From NCBI GenBank assembly GCA_963693305.1, contig OY855906.1, positions 32,813,491 through 32,877,490 of the forward strand: DNA of 64,000 nt, written 5' to 3'. This document shows positions 55,068 through 64,000 of the stretch, one piece after another (position 1 is the stretch's first letter; the number at the start of each line of letters is the position of its first letter). The notes under the pieces were generated by a model that saw only the letters and a program-made list of their open reading frames with translations, had not been told where the DNA came from and did not search any database. The stretch is from Meandrina meandrites. Its lineage: Eukaryota; Cnidaria; Anthozoa; Scleractinia; Meandrinidae. The position numbers and the translations under genes are program-made.

Positions 55068-55328
55068 TCAATAAAAATATATCAATAGATCAATGACCAG
55101 CTTAACAAAAAATAAATCAATTACATTATAAGGGTAAATGCCGGCTAGTGCAGCTGCTAAAAAAACAGCTGGAAACATACACACAAAAGGCGGCTGACAC
55201 ATCAACACATTTTTTTCATGAGATATTTTATGGACAACTGCATCATATTTGACTTGAGCTGTTCTCAGCTCAGCTCGTCTATAACGGAATTTCCTGTGGT
55301 CGTTCCTACTGCTGTAAGAAAATGGCAA
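55068..55328 (-). pseudogene. Conserved block u (copy u4), probable terminal exon
   Basis: On the minus strand a strong acceptor (pyrimidine-rich, ending TTTTCTTACAG) precedes a short frame TTGNSVIDELS and a stop; the TCC/TCT difference between u copies is synonymous in this frame. A longer frame (HRKFRYRRAELRTAQVKYDA) overlaps it. AATAAA-type signals follow (near 55040). Copies: 49782-50020, 52200-52345, 53734-53997, 55068-55328. Best guess is the last exon and 3' UTR of the ancestral gene. Confidence 0.45.
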
Positions 55329-55386
55329 AGAAACAAAGATAAAACCATGTTTAAGACGTTATAGATAGATAACACTATCTTTGACA

Positions 55387-55590
55387 TATCAGTACATTGT
55401 CTGGCTTAATATCCCTGTGTACAAATCCTTGACTGTGCAGAAACCGGCAGCTTTGTTCCGGTCTGCTCATCGTCTTTCTCCTCTTTATAATTGCCTTTCT
55501 CCTCCTCCCTCTTTCTCCTTTTCTAGCTACGTAGCATCGTCACTAAAAGTATTTCTTTCTGGCAAGCTTATTGTCACCTCGCTGGAATAA
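55387..55590 (-). pseudogene. Kinase catalytic-loop block k4
   Basis: LHSQGFVHRDIKPDNVLI (loop 55419-55387), fourth copy. It lies directly upstream (minus-strand sense) of block u4 with its splice acceptor. Confidence 0.7.
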
Positions 55591-55659
55591 CGGAGGATTT
55601 ACTAGTGTTTTAGATCTAATGGATTTAGCCTCTTGTGCACACAATCCCCAGCTGTTTTA

Positions 55660-55800
55660 TTATGTATCTATCATCATAACATTTAATTATGCGTTTATTG
55701 GTGGTTTTTCTACACGGAGAGTAAACTAGAATATTGTTTCTCTACAAACTTTTGAGTAATTCCTTGTTTACAATTGCGTAGCAATGATTTGCGTTGCTGG
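55660..55800 (-). pseudogene. NYN core, truncated copy n6
   Basis: CYAIVNKELLKSL, an in-frame stop, then NNILVYSPCRKTTNKRIIK and CYDDRYI, cut at the junction with k4. Confidence 0.7.
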
Positions 55801-56190
55801 ATTGCTTGGTAGCCTAAAAATTGTCTGGATAAATATGCAATTGATCCGCCTCCATCTTTTCATATGTTTCGTCTGTTGTGCTCTGTTGTTTCTGCTTATT
55901 CGCTGCTTTTACCGCTATCTTAATTACATTTTACAAAATAGTTCCAAGTGGCTGTGTAGAACCAGCAGCTTTGTTCCGGTCAGCTCATCGTCTTTCTCCT
56001 TTTTCTCCTTGTCTTCCCCCTCCTCCCTCCTCTCCTCTTCTATCGATCATTTTGAATAAATTATACTTGAAATTCCATTGCGGTTGCTTTAAATGTCTTC
56101 TCTGACTTTCGATATTTGTCTCGGAAGGAAAGGTAATACACCTTTTTAACTCCAGCCTATTGAGAGATAATATAGGAACCATAGGTAACA

Positions 56191-57132
56191 TATTCCTCAA
56201 AAAACGTTTACTGTAATGAAACTCAAATTTCTTGATCAAAAAGTCTTTTCTTAGAAAGCTAATGGCATTTTAAATCTCTTAAAAGCTTTTAGCCTCTGCT
56301 ACCCCTTCCCTTCCCTTCCCCTTCCCCTTCCCTTCCCCGCCCCCACCCCCACCCCACTCCCATCTTATCCCGTTGAGGGGCAGCTTTTGACGGAATGATG
56401 ATAGATTAATTAAGTAGCTGGGTAAATGTAAATGAGTAAAGTGAACTTCTAAATGTTTTAGTTCTGTTTGGTAACTCATTGAGAAATCATGACGTCATTT
56501 AAATACGCAATATGTTTTTGGACAGTTCAGCTTTCGATTTGTTTGATTTGTATGAATCAATATACACTATGTATAAATTAACATGTACTCTAGAGAATTT
56601 TCTTTATCTATCTGAAAATCATTCATTCATTTCCTGATTTCACGTGAATTTTTTCACGTGATTTCTTTTCGCGCAACAAATTTTCTTCTTTTCAATATTC
56701 AGCCACTCATACATTTTGCTATTGGTCACATATCCAGTAACATTTTTTCTTGCCCTCTCAGTTGAGTATCTTAATTCACATATCTTGAAACACGACAAAT
56801 CTACCATCTTCTCTCTAAAGAGGATTTACACGTGACTGTTGTCATTGGCCTAAAAATACATCTTTAAATTGCACTGAGAACAGTTGATGAATGGGGTGGA
56901 TGTAAAGCTGATCTCGCGCTGATGTTTATGATTTTAACTTTGTCTTGTCTGGCCCAAGAAACAAGGATGATGTGTCCCTAAAAGAAGGGAAAAACAGTCA
57001 TTGAAGGGCTCTATGTATAATAGATCCAAGAGTGTTTTTTAGTACATTTTTGGGGTTATTTTGGCTCCAATTTGCCAGATATTTTTGCATGTGGTCTTAA
57101 AGATTCCTTTGGAAATATTGAGTGCTTTGCTT
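56191..57132. other. No gene; CCTTCC-rich tract
   Basis: A pyrimidine-rich tract (CCTTCCC units then CCCACCCC) lies at 56300-56358. Nothing else recognised. Confidence 0.6.
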
Positions 57133-57311
57133 GGACTAAAACATCTAGTGTTGTCAAGCTGTGAAACACTATTTAGTAGTGTTGTTTTTGTGCTGGGAGG
57201 GAAACCGGAGAACCCGGAGAAAAACCCATTAGGGATTAGAACTAACAACAAACTTAACCCACATATGACGCCGGGGTCGGGAATCGAATTGCTCTCACCA
57301 CTGCGTTATCC
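57133..57311 (-). mobile_element. tRNA-derived SINE, second family
   Basis: On the minus strand: GGGATAACGCAGTGGTGAGA (A-box-like), GATTCCCGACCCCGGCGTCA, CATATGTGGGTTAAGTTTGT and TTTTTCTCCGGGTTCTCCGG. This order matches a SINE family common in cnidarian genomes (from memory). The head is shortened between A and B boxes. Confidence 0.65.
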
Positions 57312-57644
57312 CTGCTTGCTACACTGTATTGCAATTTAGCTAAATATTTTGCATTTGAAGTTGTACGAAATTCAATCGAATGGGTGTGGTTGCGGAGGCG
57401 TTTGCCATTTGTAAGCTATTCAACCGTCGATTGCATTTCTGGGACTCAATTAATAGCTTATTACTCGTTTTCACACCGTTGAGGCGTGAAATGAGTCAAG
57501 GTGTTTATATCAAGTCTATTTTCGTTAGGCTGCAGAAGAGGCGATTTTTTAGCGTTTCTTAAGTGAGCGAAGCGAGCGCGAGCTATATCAAAACTTATGG
57601 AAAATATTTTTTCACATTTAATATGTGAAAACCCACTTACATGC

Positions 57645-58102
57645 TCAGCAAAACCTTTCATCGTGTTCTTGAGGCCGCTTCTCAGACTTGTTCCCAGCTC
57701 CGGTCTTTCTTAGCGTTGCTCTTTTATTCTCCAACAACTTTAAAAACACCACAGTGATTATACCGCCGATCACTGCACCAAACACTGCACTCGGCAAAAA
57801 TTCTTCAGAAAGAATAATTTTTTTTTAAACAGGAAACTTAAACGGTTATTTATTTACAACTGTTACTGCATGGCAGTTGATCCCACAAGTAGAATCACAG
57901 CTTCATTGCATAGTGGTTTAACTTACTGGATGCATCTTTCATAGCCCGTCGTATTCGAATAATCGTAACGGGGCCAACATGGTTCACATTCTGTGTCCTC
58001 TTTTGAAGAACATGTTGTCTTCACACCGAAACCTCGAGGGCAAGTAGAACAAGGTGCACATTGCGTTCCATTCCAAAATTGCATCTTGATGTATGTGTGG
58101 AC
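57645..58102 (-). CDS. TNF-receptor-like protein: cysteine-rich exon and TM/tail exon (partial)
   Basis: The exon 58102-57927 (acceptor CTCTCAG, donor GTAAGT) encodes CAPCSTCPRGFGVKTTCSS and KEDTECEPCWPRYDY, a TNFR-type cysteine-rich repeat (CxxCxxC spacing, then C...TEC..C). A second exon, about 57802-57645, encodes a TM helix (VFGAVIGGIITVVFLKLL) and a short basic/acidic tail ending EHDERFC. As drawn, the phases disagree (2 versus 1) and the frame is closed just upstream of 57803, so a small exon is missing or the copy is damaged. No death domain is present in the tail. Signal-peptide and further repeat exons were not found. Likely a type I receptor or decoy-like membrane protein. Confidence 0.65.
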
Positions 58103-58274
58103 CTGAGAGGGTCTAGAGAAAAAAAATTGGCATAAAATAAAGTTCTTACTTTAATATTACTGGGTGTTGATTATCCTGCATTCCTGGAGACTGTCCCCAG
58201 TGACCAGGCACTACTTGCCTAGTATCAGGCTCTGGAGCTCCGTGCCATTTGAGGTATGTTGCTGCCGTGAATGG

Positions 58275-58790
58275 AAGGAAACAATCAAAGGCCCTTTGGG
58301 CTGTCTCGTGTCGTGTATACGGAGATGATAGCGTTGTGGCCATTTGATTTTTTGACGGTTTTGAATGTTATTTTTTCAAAGGGAACAGATTTTATGATTT
58401 TACTGGTGGTGCCATAAATAATGCTGTGACAACAAGGGTCCATGTAGTACATGACGAGGTAAAGCACAAAAATGGAAATCACTAAAATATTCTGTGATGA
58501 CAAGGGTTCATGTAGTACATGACCAAGTAAACGACAATCAAAGGCCCTTTGGGCTGTCTCGTGTCGTTTATACCGAGATGATAGCGTTGTTGGCATTTGA
58601 TATTTTGACGGTTTTGAAATTTATTTTTTCAAAGGGAACAGATTTTATGATTTTACTGGTGGTGCGATGAATAATGCTGTGACAACAAGGTTCCATGTAG
58701 CACATGACGAGGTAAACCACAAAAATGGAAATCACTAAAATATTCTGTGATGACAAGGGTTCATGTAGTACATGACGAAGTAAAGGGCAA
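58275..58790 (-). repeat. 260-bp tandem duplication with open frame
   Basis: Two copies (about 58275-58531 and 58537-58790) share CAAAGGCCCTTTGGGCTGTC, GATTTTATGATTTTACTGGT and ATGTAGTACATGACGA. Minus-strand frames in both encode the same text (NILVISIFVVYLVM, SKIIKSVPFEKI), open in each copy. The protein is not recognised; it lies upstream of the TNFR-like exon on the same strand. Confidence 0.75.
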
Positions 58791-58891
58791 AAATGGAAAG
58801 CACTAAGATGATCACAAGTCACAGGCAGATATTGAATATTATGGGAGATTAGGCTGGAAAAAAGAAAACAGCATTGATTATTTGTAGTGCC

Positions 58892-58895
<4 letters not shown>

Positions 58896-58920
<25 letters not shown>
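58896..58920. repeat. Poly(C) tract
   Basis: About 25 C in a row. Confidence 0.95.
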
Positions 58921-58922
<2 letters not shown>

Positions 58923-58964
58923 CCCTCGCCCCTTGCCTTCTTGGATGGGATTCTTGTGTATGTC

Positions 58965-59082
58965 AAGGCTACTCACAGCGGTGAATTGGTTGGTACTTGT
59001 CTATAGAGCTGGGCGGAGAGAGGTAGTATTAGAGTAAAATGTCTTGCTCAAGAAGACAGGGCACTGTCCTGGCCAGGGCTTA
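58965..59082 (-). mobile_element. SINE fragment (family of 21300-21572)
   Basis: GGGCGGAGAGAGGTAGTATT, AAAATGTCTTGCTCAAGAA and CTGGCCAGGGCTTAG match the plus-strand reading of the SINE in intron 2 of the Caspr-like gene. Confidence 0.65.
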
Positions 59083-59213
59083 GCGACGTCAGTTTCTGAA
59101 AAAGTTGCTGTAATTTGTTACATTTTTCGAACATTGTTTTGTATTGAATTTGCTGTTGCACTCGAGTGTAAAAAGAGAATTTGTGATTTTCACAAACTTT
59201 TATCCAATTTCAG

Positions 59214-59367
59214 GGCTGGGCGATCCCACGGTAAGAACGTTCACTCTACAAGTGGTCTTGGGTACAGTGCGGCTTTACAGCAACTAACTTCTAAGTGTGG
59301 AGATATGACTTTGAGCATCAGGGCGATTATACAGAAGAAAGATTTGGCAACAGACGATGAAGTGTAG
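59214..59367 (+). CDS. Possible terminal exon of an unknown gene
   Basis: After an acceptor-like TATCCAATTTCAG the frame encodes about 50 residues (GLGYSAALQQLTSKCGDM, QKKDLATDDEV) to a stop at 59367; AATAAA follows at 59666-59671. No upstream exon with matching phase was identified and no family recognised. Could be a chance frame. Confidence 0.3.
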
Positions 59368-59671
59368 GAGTTAGCAAACCGCGTGGAGAGCAAATAGAAC
59401 TGAAATCGAGTCCTATTCAAGCGAGTTTTGATAAGCGTCCCACGCAGTTGTGTTTTTTTTTTTGTTTGCGATCTTTGCTGAAAAAGAGTGAGTTTGTGTA
59501 TGCGTGAAACTAACTGCAAGCGTACTGAAGTGCTTGGGTTCCAGCCTCGTAGCGGATTTCTCATGTAATCAATACTGTTTTGATAGGGTATAAACAGATT
59601 GAATTTGTAGAGCCAAAGTAAATAAGATCAAACTGTTATAGTGCTCCAGTAGTGTTCTTTCCATGAATAAA

Positions 59672-61738
59672 CTTTTTGTGTGTTAAGTTATCTTTGTTTT
59701 AATGTTTGTATGAGTTAAGCAAAGCTAAATACAGAGTTTGCGCCGTTACTACTAGAACAAGATTGATCTTTTATATGGCGCTTTCTTTCGATGTTTATGA
59801 AATGGCGCAGCTGTCTGTTTTGTTGTTTAGTTGCAAACAATCGAAAGCGAGGTTTAGAAATTGTGAAAGATACCTGTAGCTGTTATGCATTGTTCTGGGA
59901 AATCAGGGTAGTTCTTGCCCGCAAGCGACCTGAGCTTAGCGCCGGTAATTACATTGCCAAATGCGTTGGAATTAAACAAATAAATATTGTTGCCTTTCTA
60001 AGAAATAAATATATTTTCTCAAGTCATAATCCGCTTACTGTTGAAGAATCGCTTGCTGTTGAAGAATAAGGTTTTATTCAAGCATATGCGACATAAATCC
60101 AGCGAAAGAGCAGTTTTGAATTTTATCGCTTGAAATTGAATTTGGTTATTGTTGCCGTTTCACGATAACAAAAACGTCTGTAAAGAGCGTACTCTCCTGA
60201 TTCGCCTATAGAGATTTCGAACTATAGAGATTGATTGCAAAGCATTGTTATCCTTGTTGTTTGAATTCTTGAGCCATATAAACAAACTAATGAAACGATT
60301 GCCATTGATGTGTTTAGGATTATCTGTTTGAGCTTTCATGTCGTGACAGTGTTTGTGCGTGGTCAACATGAATTTTTGAGTTTTCAGGATTATTGCATAA
60401 ATTCTGTTTGAATGTTGTCCAAGCTTGTATGAAAAGAATCATTGGTAATTTATATTGTATGTGACCTTGTTTATTCGACATAAATAAACTAATGGTGGTC
60501 GATTTTGGGAAACATTTTAACAAGAAGATTAACGAAATAAAAGTTACTTGATGTTTCGACGACTTCATGCCGTCATTATGCATCAGTCAATTGAAACCGC
60601 GGCCCCTCGACTTGGCGGCGATTTAACGCTTGCAAAGCCGGGATTTAACGCACTTTTAACGGCGCGTTGGCCCCGATGGGCGGTGGATTTAACAAATTGT
60701 CAGTAGACGGGGGCCGTGGAGCGGTGATTTAACAGAACTTTAACATCAAAAATAAAGGTGGACTTCTGCATGTAATAAAAGTAAAATTGGTATATTGAAG
60801 GCCAGCTTTCGCTGCACATGGAAATTGCAGCTTAAGAGGCTGGGGCTTTTAATGATAGAATCGAGAACAGGTGAATTTCAAATAGACCAACGATATCGAT
60901 TTATGTTACAGTCTACTTCCGATAACTCTAACCCTCGCTAACTCGAACGTCGCGCTAACTCGAACGAAAATCGATTTCCGCTGGATTTACGTGATACATT
61001 TTCTGTAATTTTACCCTCGGCAACTCGAACCTCCCGCTAACTCGAAACAACTTTTGTTTGCCTTCAGGTCATTTTCTATATAATTTTACCTTCGATAACT
61101 CGAATCATTTGTGTGAATACGTGCCAAGTGAAAACAAGCAGTGTACTGTATTCCAAAACATTGATTTCATGTTGAAATAAAAACGAGTGACGAGTCAAAA
61201 TATATATGAACAAAATATTTATGGGGAAAGCAATGTTAGATTGCAATCCGAACATTATGCAGTTCGAAGATAACTGCAGTGCCAAACGTTAGTCAGTACA
61301 TATTACTAATAACGTACTTCTTTATTTTTTTCTCAGGATCAATAAAACATAATTGTTTCACTGGGGTACATCGGTGAAGGCCTGCAAATACACTTGTTGC
61401 AAGTTGTTGTAAATAAAAACACAGAAGAAAGCGAGTAAAGCTTTCGTAGTGTTAAACATTGCACATAATAGATTTATAGTAACGTCGGCCACAGATTTTA
61501 CTACAAGTTTACGAACTTCTGATTTTACCAATAAAATAAAAAGAAATAGATTGATACTCACTCGAGATCGATATGAAACATATTTATAAGTTTCAGTGTG
61601 GACTTGTTAGTATATGATTTCAATATATCATTAACATATCAGTACTTATTGAGTTTAAGAAGCGTGTTGTGCAGTTCGTTTGACAAGAACTGTCTATTTT
61701 GCGAAAATAATCAAAATAAAATCAAATAAATGACGTCC
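59672..61738. other. No gene; solo MITE terminus at 60918-61110
   Basis: ACAGTCTACTTCCGATAACTC with repeated CTAACTCGAACG and TTCGATAACTCGAA motifs in the same direction resembles one end of a pogo/Tigger MITE. A GC-rich stretch at 60598-60740 repeats GGCGGTGGATTTAAC-like motifs on both strands. A 92-codon frame (59791-60069) is unrecognised. Confidence 0.45.
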
Positions 61739-62299
61739 TCATTTCAAAGGTTTTTCCGGTGCAGGCATCGCCATGTTTACAGTGTTATTATTTTTAGCCA
61801 GCACGCGTACTCCCAAATAAGAGAGTAAGCCATCAACAGACAAGCGCTTGCTTCGGATTATATTTGCGTACGCCTCTGCCTCAGCTTGAAGAGCTGCAAT
61901 GATGCTGGCAGCTTCGGCCTCTGCTTTGGACAGGATGACCCTGCTGTCAGACTTGGCTGTTTGGACTTTGATGCGTCCCTGAGTGACAGCTTGCTCTTTC
62001 TTGGTTTGCGCTTCGATCAGTGCGCGCGGTCGCTTGTTGTTTGCAATGTTTATGTTTTCTTTAGCGAATTCTTTGTTTCTCACCACAGTCTCGTATTCAG
62101 CGGGCCGCTTGATGTTACTCACTTGCAGGTCTGTTATTTGGGCGTTTACTTCGGTGAAACGCTTCACCATGGTCGTGTAGACAAGGTCTTGGAAGAACGA
62201 GCGACAGGTCTGGAATTCGCTTGTTGAACTGACTGCAGGCGTCATGAATGCTTGCACGAGCAAGAAACCTGCAACAAAAACGAAGCAGCGAATTATCAT
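61739..62299 (-). CDS. SPFH/band 7 (prohibitin-stomatin type) protein, short
   Basis: A single-exon frame of 186 aa. Residues 1-25 form a signal or membrane anchor (CFVFVAGFLLVQAFM). The rest matches the C-terminal part of SPFH proteins: VKRFTEVNAQITDLQVSNIK, a charged coiled-coil helix (KEFAKENINIANNKRPRALI) and the alanine/glutamate-rich ILSKAEAEAASIIAALQAEA and AYANII block, then LSYLGVRVLAKNN. The N-terminal half of the SPFH beta domain is absent, so the protein is shorter than usual; it may be a divergent lineage-specific form or a 5'-truncated retrocopy. These proteins scaffold membrane microdomains. No intron was seen. Confidence 0.7.
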   Translation of the reverse strand: MIIRCFVFVAGFLLVQAFMTPAVSSTSEFQTCRSFFQDLVYTTMVKRFTEVNAQITDLQVSNIKRPAEYETVVRNKEFAKENINIANNKRPRALIEAQTKKEQAVTQGRIKVQTAKSDSRVILSKAEAEAASIIAALQAEAEAYANIIRSKRLSVDGLLSYLGVRVLAKNNNTVNMAMPAPEKPLK

Positions 62300-62504
62300 T
62301 TGAAAACTTCCGATAGGTTGGTGATAGTTTTAGGCCGGGAGACAACCGAAGTGGAGTTCTATTCTAACCACAGCCGGTCTCGGTTAACTTAGTCAAAATG
62401 TCCGGCTGCAAGCCTATCTAGGCTGTAATTTGTTTTGTTTTGTGTTTTTTGTGCCCAGGGGGTAGGTTCGCTTTATCTTAAAATGGAGCATACAGCGTTA
62501 TAGA

Positions 62505-62625
62505 CCCCGGTTGTTGAAAGGAGGGATAACGCTATCCACCGGATAAATGACCATCTGGCGGATAGTGCAGGTTTTGTCAACACTTATCCGGTGGATAGCG
62601 CTATGCACTTTTTGAACAACTGGGG
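62505..62625. mobile_element. Foldback MITE
   Basis: CCCCGGTTGTTGAAAGG and TTTTTGAACAACTGGGG pair at the ends; CGCTATCCACCGGATAA and TTATCCGGTGGATAGCG pair inside. Almost all of the 121 bp is self-complementary. Confidence 0.85.
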
Positions 62626-62658
62626 CCTAGGCAACAGGCTTGCTTTTCAGCGGAGGGT

Positions 62659-62680
62659 GGGGGGGGGGGGGGGGGGGGGC
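62659..62680. repeat. Poly(G) tract
   Basis: About 22 G with one interruption near the end. Confidence 0.9.
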
Positions 62681-62689
62681 GGGGATGAG

Positions 62690-63364
62690 CATCGCGAAAG
62701 GGTAATTGTGAGTGTGACATTTATAATTCCTATGAGAAAAGATACGTTAAAAATCGCTATCCATTTTATCTTGAAAGTACTTTAGGCTGAATTTCTTATT
62801 GCACATTTTATTTTAAAATTAGGGGCTGAATAAATTGTGTCCTGGAGCTACCGACGGATGGGGTAGGTACACCGCTACACCACGACGACCGTTAGCACAG
62901 CCTTACCAGACTGTGTTTGTGAGGTCACAGCACGCCCCATATAAATATTCAAATTTTCTCGCTAATTGCTATTTTAAATATTTAAGCTTCCTAAAATCGG
63001 CTTTTACTGCTTTCTACTTGCAATAAAAAGGATTAGAAAGATTTTCGCAGTGTTAAAGTTTGTTTTTACGCAGTTTTTTTGACGATTTGAGGTGTGCGAG
63101 AGCAGTTGTATGAGTTTAAGTTTTGAGTCGTGTATAGAATACTAATATTTAGAGAAGGCGTGAAAGTTCCACATCCAAGAATCGGGTACCGCCTCTGGAA
63201 TGTAGCCCAAAAAATATCTTTTCCCTACTCGCTTTAGTAAGAGCTCCCGGTGCTCGATAGAACAGTCTTTGAACTATAATGTGGCCAAATTTGAGTTCAA
63301 TCAGTTCGTGAATAGGTCTTTTAAGCCTTGCTGGAATATCAAATTAGGTTGTAAAAAAGCTGAT
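62690..63364. other. No gene recognised
   Basis: Only short frames without motifs. Confidence 0.4.
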
Positions 63365-63560
63365 TTACCATGATATGTAGCAGTTGTCGGGGCAATTTAT
63401 ACAATTTTCGCTAAAATTGGTCAAAACTACTGGCTATGCCCGCCCTAGAAAGCAGAACGTGTCCAACTACAAAACCTCCTCTGGGGCACCCCAAAGAAAC
63501 ACTTTGGAAATGTCAACAGCAAAGGCGAAGACAAGTGGGCCTGGGAAATTAATATATATA
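63365..63560. mobile_element. Foldback repeat, family F, copy 2 (partial)
   Basis: ACCATGATATGTAGCAGTTG, GCCCGCCCTAGAAAGCAGAA, AAAACCTCCTCTGGGGCACC and CAGCAAAGGCGAAGACAAG follow the order of copy 1 at 32285-32570, but the second arm of the hairpin is missing. Confidence 0.75.
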
Positions 63561-63587
63561 TAAATATTCAGTGAATTTCCTGAATTA

Positions 63588-63765
63588 ATAGCTTTCATTT
63601 GAATGGCCACATGCTGGGGTTTCACCCACAAACTTAAAAGTTAGAACCACCTTGTAAAGCATAATAAACAGTATCACATGAAAGTACTGGTCAAAAGCTT
63701 TCATTTTAATGGTCACACACTAGGGTTTGACCCACAGCCTAAAAAGCTTGAACCACATTAATTGG
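63588..63765 (+). repeat. Imperfect tandem duplication, unit about 108 bp
   Basis: AGCTTTCATTTGAATGGCCA and AGCTTTCATTTTAATGGTCA, then TGGGGTTTCACCCACA and TAGGGTTTGACCCACA, occur twice in order. Confidence 0.75.
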
Positions 63766-64000
63766 CTTGATGTTTGATTTTAGAAGTCAAAGCCTTTAAG
63801 GAACAACGACGCAAAATACCTTCCAATTGATGAGAACGTCAAAATAAGAGTTTACGTAGCCATGTCATTTTTGTTATGTGACAAAATAGTACTAACAGTA
63901 TTACTATTTAAATAAACTGGAGCAAACTGAAAAAACTTACTTATTAACAGGAACTTCAACTTTGAACAACTGCAGACATAAAATGTTAGATAAAAAGAGT

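Larger units (their letters stand above)
46771..56190 (-). repeat. Decayed tandem array of NYN-ribonuclease and kinase-loop units
   Basis: Four block types recur on the plus-strand map in the order k (kinase loop), n (NYN core), u (third block). Complete or partial units: A 46771-47165; n1 47160-47710; k1 48536-48830; n2 48830-49500; u1 49500-50020; k2 51070-51370; n3 51370-51905; u2 51905-52345; n5 53400-53640; u3 53640-54030; k3 54040-54325; n4 54325-54865; u4 54865-55350; k4 55370-55655; n6 55660-55800; A 55790-56190. Copies are about 90% or more alike by eye. All coding signal is on the minus strand. Stops and frameshifts in every copy indicate pseudogenes or exon fragments. Confidence 0.85.

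Overview
The window looks like a piece of an anthozoan cnidarian genome, most likely a stony coral. This is inferred from AT-rich DNA, genes split by short-consensus GT-AG introns, animal signalling and adhesion domains, and a very dense load of small inverted-repeat transposons, tRNA-derived SINEs, a tyrosine-recombinase retrotransposon and LINE remnants. No species call is possible from sequence alone.

Layout. 0-5 kb holds small terminal-inverted-repeat (TIR) elements and one unexplained open frame. 5.07-9.68 kb is a nearly complete but inactivated Ngaro/DIRS-type retrotransposon with an A1-ORFs-B1-A2-B2 split-direct-repeat layout. 10-13.5 kb is a LINE in two opposite-facing pieces separated by a TIR element. 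14.0-22.2 kb (+) is a three-exon gene that joins perfectly in phase and encodes a 759-residue type I membrane protein of the contactin-associated (Caspr)/neurexin type. 24.0-30.1 kb (-) carries six phase-consistent exons of a Pellino E3 ubiquitin ligase. 30-36 kb is transposon-rich and contains a broken duplicate of the last Caspr-like exon. 36-45.6 kb has almost nothing recognisable except MITEs and hairpins. 46.1-56.2 kb is a decayed tandem array on the minus strand: six copies of a ZC3H12/N4BP1-like NYN ribonuclease core alternate with four copies of a protein-kinase catalytic loop and a third conserved block. It is bordered by an integrase-like fragment and interrupted by a Ulp1-like/PHD-like ORF that has lost its protease catalytic residues. 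57.6-58.1 kb (-) holds a TNF-receptor cysteine-rich exon and a transmembrane/tail exon. 61.7-62.3 kb (-) is a single-exon SPFH/band 7 protein.

How they may relate: Pellino (Toll/IL-1 signalling), a TNF-receptor-like protein and Regnase-like NYN domains all belong to families used in animal innate immune signalling, so the neighbourhood has an immune flavour, but co-regulation is not shown by the sequence. The most unusual structure is the kinase/NYN array: differences between kinase-loop copies are all synonymous, so the repeats descend from a real coding gene rather than from noncoding DNA.
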